Assembly: GCF_003086295.3 (NCBI RefSeq)
Contig: NC_092054.1
Span: 39,997,294 to 40,061,293, forward strand
DNA: 64,000 nt
Reading direction: 5' to 3'
Source of the DNA: Arachis hypogaea
Taxonomy: Eukaryota; Streptophyta; Magnoliopsida; Fabales; Fabaceae
The position numbers and the translations under genes were made by a program. The notes beneath the pieces are model-generated. The model did no database searches and was not told the origin of the DNA. It saw nothing but the letters and a program-made list of their open reading frames with translations. This document shows, one piece after another, positions 56,488 to 64,000 of the stretch (its first letter is position 1; each line of letters opens with the position of its first letter).

Positions 56488-59400
56488 TGTAAACCCCACT
56501 AAAATCGGTAAATAATTAGTCAATAATTTGAATTTTAATTAGGAAAGCTAAAAATGCAAAACTAATATCAAAATAGGATAGAGCTCGTCGAAACGAGAAT
56601 TTTGATATCAATTTCAAAATTTTGGCCCAAAATTGGACAGAAAGGGCCGAACCAGTTGAACCGGGGCCCAAACCGGACCCAAACATTTAAACTAAACCCT
56701 TCTTCCCCATTTGCATGCAACGATACAAACAGATTTGGGAAAGGGAGGAGAAGCTCTCAAACCCTCACCATCTTTGATCCACTGTATCTTCCTCGTTTGA
56801 GCTCCAATTGACGAGCCGTTTGCGGCCACACGTTCATCTCGGAGTCCTCTTCATTTCTATCCGAACAAAGTGGTAAGTTTCTCACCAATTTATTCCCAGT
56901 TCTCTGTGTCCCTTTTCTACACGAAAATTATTGAGATTTTGAGTGATTTTGATAATTTTAATGGTTTAGGTGCAAACTAAAATTGGATAATTGTTGGGTT
57001 GCACTCCAATCATCAATGGGTACGGTAAGAATAACCTAAACCCTAGCCAATTTTTTATTTATTGATGAAAAATCTGAATTTGGATATATATGTGAATTAG
57101 GGGTGAATGAGTTATATATATTTGCATTGGGTTTGAGTTGGGAGTACTTGGAGGCTTATTGGTGATCAAGGCTTGTTTTGGGGCTGTTTTAATTAAGCTT
57201 GGAGGGGCTGTGATTTATGTTGTGAGGCTGCCTTGGGTGAAACTAAGTGATCGGCCAAGGTATGGTTTAAGTTTCGCACGTTTAATATTTACGGTGTTGT
57301 GAAAACTTAGGTTAGAGGAACCATAAGATAAGTTAAATTGTTTGTTGTATTTAATTATTAGCCTTGTAATGTTGTTGGAATAGATTTGTTGGTGGATATA
57401 TATTGGAATTATGAGGTGTGAAAGTTATTAATCGTATGCTCTTGTATTTATTTATGATGGGTTATGGTTGGTGTTTCTTAATAAGGATGTAGAGTTATGT
57501 GGTATTGCATATGCTGTAACTAATTCTGTGATGATTGAAATTACATGGAATCAAGTCCTAGTTAAACCTCGGAATATTTGGAAATGAACTGGAGAATTTG
57601 GAATCTTTTTGTTAAATATATGATTTATGGTAAATTTTCAAATTGTAGTTGTGGAATCTGATTTTTACTGCATAAATTTTAGAATAGCAGTAAATTGTTA
57701 GCTCTGCTACGAATGTTTCAAAATGAATTTTGAAATAAAACTAATTTTAAATAAAGCTTTAGTCCTATTATTTTAACGTCGTAAAATTTTAGAATGGTTG
57801 GACTTGTGTTTTTAAATATATGAATTTTTGAAATACATTGCGTTATACAATAAAAGCCAGATTTTGTCTTCTTAGATCAGCAATTTTGAGAGTTTATAAC
57901 TTCTACTTATGGATGGATATTCATGTGCAACCAATTGGAGGTGAAAATTAATTATGCTTAGTAGTTGTGATTTAAATTTCAGGGCTGTCCATATTTTAAT
58001 GAGTGAGTTATGGGACTTGGAAGAGGACATGTTCATTAGCTTTTAAAACAGAATTCTGCAGAAAGTTACTCAACGTCCAAGTTACATAACTCCTTCATTA
58101 AAAATTTTTTTGACCTGAAACTAGTTGAAAAAGAAACCTAAATATGTTAAGTTAAACCATATTAATTTTAAGGCTATTGGATTTAATTTGAATTTTATAT
58201 GGAATTTTAGATATCGTACGTTGCTGCTATTTTCTCGTTTCTAAGCACTGCAGAACAGTCAGCATTTTTCCTCTATTTCTGAGGCTAGTTAAATAAAAAA
58301 ATTGTTATTTTTGGTTTGTTAGAAAGCTTATTCCGAGATGAACGTCTGGACATAAAGGTTGCCTAATTCCGAGTTCATTTGTTATACTAAAAACAGAAAA
58401 GAAAATAGAGTGTCGAGGATGTCTTGGTGATAGTCATGGGTCCGAGAAGTCAAAGATTAATCTTCGTGTTATGTGATTGATTTTAAGATTATTCGATATT
58501 AAAGAGGTTGAGAAGAGTTTAATAAATGGTTTGGTTAGGACCCGGAAAGGGTAAACGTGATAAATTATAAGGGAATGATGCGAAAGCTAAATGAATATAT
58601 GTTGCTGTGGCTATAAAGAGCGAATGTAAGGAAATGATGATGAAAAATGTGAAAGGGAAGTTGTTAATAAAAGGAGTTAACATGCTATGGCTTGATGAAT
58701 CATTAAATAATGATTATGACTATGAACTGGCTTATGAATAATGATATCTAAGATACGAGTTTCCCTGTGTAAAAACCGTGGCTCGCCACCACGTGTTCCA
58801 GGATGAATCTCGATACTCTGTTGACCCTACGTCGTAAAGGTGACCGGGCAAGTATAAATTCTCAGGTATGAATAGCCCTCATTGAGTGATTTATATGATG
58901 ATTAAATATGAACTCTATGCATAGACTCTTGGGGATGCCCGACGGGGGACAGTCTAAGGTTTTCGGACTTGTCGGGTTGGCTGGATAACCGGCAGATGGG
59001 CCCCATCAGTCATAGGACAGGCATGTATCATATGCATTTGTTTGTTTTGATTGTTATGCATTTTCTGGGTTTGCCTAATTGATTTATATCATCTGCTACC
59101 TGTTATACTTGCTACTTGTACTATTTGCTCATTACTTGTGCGTGAACTTGTTTGGTTGCTTGTTTCTGTTGCATTATGGATGATGGAGGGATGGAGGAAA
59201 AGGAGAAACGGTTTGGTGTTAATTAGGATTGAAATTGAGTAAGTTAGGTAGATTTAGAATACCTACCCCTGTTTATGGCTTCTGTTTAGTAATTAAGTTG
59301 GATAATTGAATAACGAAGTTCTAAGATTCCTTATGGCATTCTCAGGACCTTATTTATTATACACGTGGCACTTTTACCATGCTGAGAACCTCCAGTTCTC

Positions 59401-59627
59401 ATTCCATATTGTATTGTTGTTTTTCAGATGCAGGTCGAGAGGCTCCTCGCTAGGCGTCTGGATCCAGGGAAGCGAAGTAGTCCTTGGGTGTATTTTGGTT
59501 TTCCATTTGTATATATGTATATATGTATTTAGCTTACTCTCCAAGTAACTTATGTATACTGCTCCTCTTAAAGGTTGAGGGAGAGATAGGAGTTTATTTT
59601 GGTGTATTTTGGGGATACCTATGTATG

Positions 59628-59630
<3 letters not shown>

Positions 59631-59694
<64 letters not shown>
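59631..59694. repeat. (AT)32 microsatellite
   Basis: 64 bp of uninterrupted AT in LTR F. Confidence 0.97.
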
Positions 59695-59696
<2 letters not shown>

Positions 59697-59724
59697 TCTG
59701 GCCAGCCTTACCTTCGCAGGCTGA

Positions 59725-59810
59725 GTCAGGGGGCTAGTTATGCTGTTTCCTTGGCTTTCTTCTATTAGTCAGGGGGCTAGTTATGCTGTTTTCTTGGCTT
59801 TCTTCTATTA
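59725..59810 (+). repeat. 43-bp tandem duplication
   Basis: Two nearly identical units (59725-59767, 59768-59810) beginning GTCAGGGGGCTAGTTATGCT, with one C/T difference. Confidence 0.93.
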
Positions 59811-59942
59811 TTTTGCTTATCTTTATCATGTTCCTATTAGGTTTCTTAGCACGCAAGTAATCCTTTCCTGAGCGTTGCGCTTTTTATTTTGCGATTTTGT
59901 TTTATCTGTTTTTCAATGCTCCTAGTTAAGTACCATTTTTTC

Positions 59943-59999
<57 letters not shown>

Positions 60000-60069
60000 C
60001 ATTATTATTATTATTATTATTATTATCATTATTATCATTATTATTATTATTATCATTATCATTATTATC

Positions 60070-60101
<32 letters not shown>

Positions 60102-60126
60102 CATTATCATTATCATTATCATTATC

Positions 60127-60195
<69 letters not shown>
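59943..60195. repeat. compound ATT/ATC microsatellite
   Basis: About 250 bp: pure ATT, then ATT with scattered ATC, a core of alternating ATT-ATC (about 60040-60150), then pure ATT again. Any Tyr/His-rich frame across it is an artefact. Confidence 0.97.
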
Positions 60196-60196
<1 letters not shown>

Positions 60197-60271
60197 TTAA
60201 AGGTCGTAATACCTTACTATCTCAATCTTATGACTTAAGCATAAGATTAAGTATGGTAGGGTGTTACATTA

Positions 60272-60284
60272 TGGTATCAGAGCA
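60272..60284 (+). promoter_or_regulatory. primer-binding site, initiator-Met type
   Basis: TGGTATCAGAGCA, three bases after the LTR end; the standard word complementary to the 3' end of plant initiator tRNA-Met. Confidence 0.9.
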
Positions 60285-60461
60285 GTTCATTCCTATAGAG
60301 CCTGAGGATGGACTGATGGTGCTTTTGTACATTCTCTGTGTATATGTTTGTGTGCTATTAGGATATCTAACTGATATGTGTAGCATACATGTTCGTGAGC
60401 ATGCGTTTGGGACTCTTAAGCACTGAACTTGAGATATTGAGACTAATCACCTTAATATCAA

Positions 60462-61270
60462 TTGTCTGGTGTGAACAGGGGCCAAATGTTGACTCGCGGA
60501 TCCGAGCGAGGTAACTGGAAGGAAAATCCTAGGCCCGAACCAATGCGAGGACCCCGAGATGGAAGCTCGGGTGCTGGTACAAGCAACATAGGTCAATACT
60601 ATAGGTTCATGACCCTTACCGATTTCCTCAAGAGTGGTCCACCTCGGTTTAACAAAAATGCCAATGCGTTAGAGGCTGATCGGTGATTTCGAGATTTGGA
60701 GAGATTCTTATACACTCAGCACATACCGGAAGTACATTCGGTAGAAATAGTGACTTACATGTTGGAGGGTGATGCTCAAGAATGGTGGCAGGAGTTATAT
60801 CATACCTTGCAGATGGAGTTAACAGATATCCCTTGGCGTAAATTCAAGACGGAATTTTACGAAAAATATTTCTTACATGCAATTCGTGTTGCAAAAGAAT
60901 TGAAGTTAATGCAACTGAAGCAAGAAAATATATCTGTTGCTGACTATACCCGTGAATTCGACAACTTGTGTAATCTATCAAGAGTTTGTCAAGGAAATCC
61001 AGCCGACTATGAGGTGTGGAAGTGTGTTCAGTATGAAAAAGGGCTTAGAAGAGACATTTTCAACTACGTGAGTCCGCAAAGGTTAACGAATTTTCCTGAA
61101 TTGGTTATGAAAAGTCAATTCGCAGAACGTTACTCTATGAAGTTAACAATGTTACAGGAAGGCTATGGAGAGACTACTCCGGATGAGCCGCATAGAGCCG
61201 AACTAGGTGTATGTTATAAGTGCGGGAAGCCAGGGCATATAGCTTGAGACTGTCCACACAAGAAACGCCG
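60462..61270 (+). pseudogene. gag of chromovirus F
   Basis: Frame from 60462 with stops at 60684 and 61245 (both TGA). The gag core is LTDFLKSGPPRFNKNANALE, RDLERFLYTQHIPEVHSVEI, MLEGDAQEWWQELYHTLQ and YEKYFLHAIRVAKELKLMQL. The zinc knuckle CYKCGKPGHIA is followed by the second stop and DC, so the C-C-H-C pattern is complete apart from that stop. Similar to gag of Tekay/Del-type chromoviruses (from memory). It packages element RNA. Confidence 0.88.
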
Positions 61271-63677
61271 GGATGCAGTCAAATTCGATCTTCAGACCCG
61301 AGGTAACTATAAGCTAGCAGTTGAGTTTTTAACTACCTTGCGTATTATTAATATATGTATGATCTATTTTTGAAGCACGACAAGTTTTGATGATCGTAGA
61401 GTCCGAGCCAATGGTTAGTTGAAGACTACTAGTTGTTGAGATGGAGCGATACTTAGCTAACTTAGATGAGCGGCTAGGTTCTTGGAAGATAAGAATCAGA
61501 ATGACGAAGTGGACGCTGGGTGAATTATACCTAAGGAATTGGAACCGTTGAGAGCTATGCGGAGTTACCGTTTGAAATCCAGTGACGTTAAGATTTCAAG
61601 GAAAAAGGAATAGAGCGAGTTCAACCTTTAGTTGTTAATTGATCGAGAGACAAGTAGAGGTGAGACCAAATTCCTATACGAGAGAGTTTCCAAGACCGTT
61701 CTTGAAGATGTACCAGAATTTCCACCTTAGAGAGAACGTGATTTTGCCATAGACGTAGTGTCAAAAATCGGATCAGTGTTGGTTGCACCACAAGTGAAGA
61801 CATCATTAGAATCAGTAGTGTTCAAGACCAAGTTGAAGAGAGAACTGGAAGAGAGGATCATCCAACTAAGTGTCTCTTTGCGAGAGCATGCCAACTAATC
61901 TTCACGACTTAATCTAACCTTTCTCTTATAGCTTGCATTGAAAGTTCTATCTTGAACCTTCTCCTATAAAAGCCCAACTCATTGTTCTTCCGATCTTGTT
62001 CCTTACTTGTACAAAGCTTGTCTCTTTTGAATTCAGCTTGAACTCATCCTAATATAATCACATAACTTTTGAATCCTGGTGACCTGCGGTGCGTGAAGTT
62101 GCTCTCTTGTGGAAACTCGCATTCCTTTCAAGTCAACTAGAACCTATTCAATCCGATATGCCTTATTCTTTCTATTTACGCTTTGATTCGAACTTCTTTC
62201 CTGAAATGTAACTAGGTTTCTCTTCTTGTGCATCCCATTAGTTCTGTACAACTCCGGTTAACTGTATGCAAGACTTTCTTTTGAATTCTTGTGAACACCG
62301 TTCGCGCTACTTGTTCGTCCCTTTGAACCTAACGTTTCTTTGAAAAATAAACTTGTGTTGGATTTTGCGTCACGCATAACTCTTAGATGCAATTATTAGA
62401 GTATTAATCCTTTAAAGCAAGGCTTTTGAACATGAAAATAAAGTAGCGACATTCCTAGGAAATCTAGAGCCTTAACCCTTGCCGATCGTATCGCTCATGA
62501 CTAAATAGATGCAATGAGGTGCACCGTGTAAATGAAACACCAGGATACGCTGGAAGCCTTCGAGCCATGGAAAGAAGATTGATTCTTATACCAATACTTG
62601 TATCACTTGAACCTAATGAACCATTTGGAGAATTATTACGATGCATTATTGGAAAACTGAAGATGCGTGCTGAAGCGACATCGTAAGATCGTAGCAGACG
62701 CCTTAAGTGAGAAGTTTCTAAGGGATTCTTGGACGATTAATTCCAAAGGAGAAAATGTTAGATGAGTTATAGTTCTCTGTTGGAGAGTGCGAGTGTAGTT
62801 GGAAGGGTCGAACTAAATCCATTGCCAGTTTACAACATGATAATGATGAAGTACGGGACACGTAATGAGTCAATAAGGAATCGCCAAAGATGTCGAAGTC
62901 TGGTAAACAAAAGGAAATTAAGAAGAGATTTACATGACCAATGCCGAAATAGAGATCATAGAGTCAAGGACTTAAGAAGTGCAATACTGGTAATAAGGAG
63001 CTATTAAGAGTACCGAAGCCGGTTGAATCAAGAAGACACCAAGAGAGGGTTGTGTGTCAAAATCGGAAATTGAAATGAGAAACTATTGCCCGAAGCTTAT
63101 AAGAGAGGATTTTCGAATTTACCTTAAGATTTCTAAAACCTACCACGAATCTAAGAAGATATTTTGAGCAGCCAAAAATGAAGACGAAGTGGCAATCTAT
63201 GTGATTACAAGTTTGACGCATGAGAAAGAAAAGAGAGACCACCAGGAGCTGTGTAGAATGCTACAACCATCGAAGGTTCTACATTAAGGGTAACAGAGAA
63301 TAGCCATTGATTTCATAATAGGTTACCGAGGACTAGGACAAAAGGTGATACTGTTAGGGAATTGTGGATCAAGTGACCAAACCCATTTTTCCCATCAGAG
63401 TAAACTACTGATTGGGGATATCAAAGAGACTATACATCAGAGAGAAGGTGAGACTTCACGGTATGTTAAACACCTTTGAATTAACCGAAAACTAGAATAT
63501 CGAACGTCTTAGTTCCTGAATTTGACAGCCGAGACAACAGAGGAAGAGTTACGCAAATCTGAGTTAGAATTTTCACTATGAAAGCCGACAAAAGAGTTAG
63601 GCAGATCTAAGAAGAAGACTTCTCAAGTTGGAAGGAAGAGGATACCTATTCATGAAGATCACTTCAACGAACTAGAA
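61271..63677 (+). pseudogene. decayed pol remnants of chromovirus F
   Basis: Only islands are readable. 61690-61890: LEDVPEFPP, REREFAIDVV, VAP, the segment before RT fingers. 61900-62440: nothing recognisable, RT core missing. Near 62680-62715: RHRKIVADALSEK, the end of RNase H. 63300-63480: scraps of the integrase core (IDFIIGY..., IVDQVTKP-like after frameshift). 63580-63650: traces of the region before the integrase C-terminus. Large deletions and many frameshifts. Confidence 0.65.
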
Positions 63678-63871
63678 TTGGATGACCAATCAAAAACTAA
63701 AAAGCTAAATCCCCATCACATCGGACCAGTGGCGTATAGGATCGCTTTACCACCACATCGTTCGAACCTACATGACGTGTTTCACGTATCGCAGCTTCAT
63801 AAATACAATTTTGATCCTAGTCATGTCCTAGAACCAGAATCAGTCCAAGTGAGAGAAGATCTGACGCTTCC
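63678..63871 (+). pseudogene. integrase C-terminal fragment of chromovirus F
   Basis: KLNPHHIGPVAYRIALPPHR, SNLHDVFHVSQLHKYNFDPS, HVLEPESVQVREDLTL: the GPY/F-like module and the link to the chromodomain. Cut at 63871 by the LTR beginning TGTAACACCC; the rest lies outside or is lost. Confidence 0.82.
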
Positions 63872-64000
63872 TGTAACACCCTATCATACAAAGTCTTATG
63901 CTTAAGTCATAATTCAGAGATGGCAAGGTATTACGACCTCTAAAACAAAAATTTAGTACGTATAGTAGTATGAATAATTGATTATAACTAGGAGCCTTTG
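63872..64000 (-). mobile_element. LTR inserted in chromovirus F, minus orientation, runs out of window
   Basis: TGTAACACCCTATCATAC at 63872 is the complement of a GGTGTTACA-type LTR end. The first 75 bases are the reverse complement of the end of LTR F (60190-60268), and the layout matches the left end of 4964-8402. Possible target word CTTCC (63867-63871); the other end is not visible. Confidence 0.75.

Larger units (their letters stand above)
56488..60268 (+). mobile_element. 5' LTR of chromovirus F, 3781 bp
   Basis: TGTAAACCCC...GGTGTTACA, followed by an initiator-Met-type primer site. The block 58750-59040 matches the reverse complement of 5790-6060, which sets the orientation of the two solo LTRs as minus. 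It contains three simple repeats listed separately. The left border is inferred from TGTAAACC. Confidence 0.78.

Noticed and set aside
59889..60200. Frame coding a Tyr/His-rich protein
   Set aside because: It is a translation of the ATT/ATC microsatellite.
60190..63946. About 70-bp inverted repeat between the end of LTR F and the sequence starting at 63872, looking like a DNA transposon's terminal repeats
   Set aside because: Gag, primer site and integrase remnants lie between them, and 63872 begins a related LTR in the opposite orientation inserted into pol. The match is LTR end against LTR end.

Overview
This is a gene-poor plant (eudicot) window made almost entirely of nested LTR retrotransposons. 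I recognise no intact host gene. The repeats point to a legume, most likely peanut (Arachis): long Ty3/gypsy LTRs beginning TGATGAGCGGATA and carrying the palindrome GGCGTTNAACGCC look like the FIDEL family of Arachis. That family name is from memory and was not checked by alignment. A pericentromeric or other heterochromatic location is inferred.

Layout. 1-1279 is the 3' part of a FIDEL-like LTR. 1319-4186 is the non-coding 3' block and 3' LTR of a second family (element C, LTR start TGATAAACC). 4187-23189 holds a minus-strand chromovirus (gag, protease, RT, RNase H, start of integrase, one 427-bp LTR). It was split by a minus-oriented solo LTR (4964-8402, target duplication CAAGA) and by another solo LTR (9862-21694, duplication ATCTA). 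That second LTR was itself split by FIDEL-like element A (10267-20421). 23701-36115 is another FIDEL-like LTR interrupted by element B (24703-35676, duplication ATCAC), the best-preserved element: two 1559-bp LTRs, tRNA-Asp-type primer site and one gag-pol frame with four in-frame stops. 36116-45505 is minus-strand element E, which has no recognisable pol but a long degenerate gag-like frame; its 5' LTR holds a solo LTR (43465-44908, duplication AGCCT). 45506-54614 is a plus-strand chromovirus copy whose chromodomain is split by a 5-kb solo LTR (48968-53984, duplication GTTTG). 54615-56487 is unassigned. 56488-63871 is a decayed chromovirus with a 3.8-kb LTR and an initiator-Met-type primer site; it is cut at 63872 by another LTR that runs out of the window.

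How the parts work together. In A and B, one frame encodes gag, aspartic protease, RT, RNase H and, in B, integrase; A has lost integrase. Around the frame lies long non-coding sequence with structure of its own. The most interesting signal is a short hairpin with an invariant AGGA (once GGGA) loop and a stem that changes completely between families. It sits a few bases before the polypurine-like motif AAGTKTGG at the 3' LTR, and again about 1.2-1.5 kb upstream. Seven copies in two families support it, with matched changes in the stems. Other structure includes tRNA-Ile-like and tRNA-Cys-like 5' halves inside A and B, GGCGTT palindromes reused in LTR, gag and 3' region, a tenfold hairpin array with G-C/A-T covariation in the 5-kb LTR, and the gag-like frame of element E.
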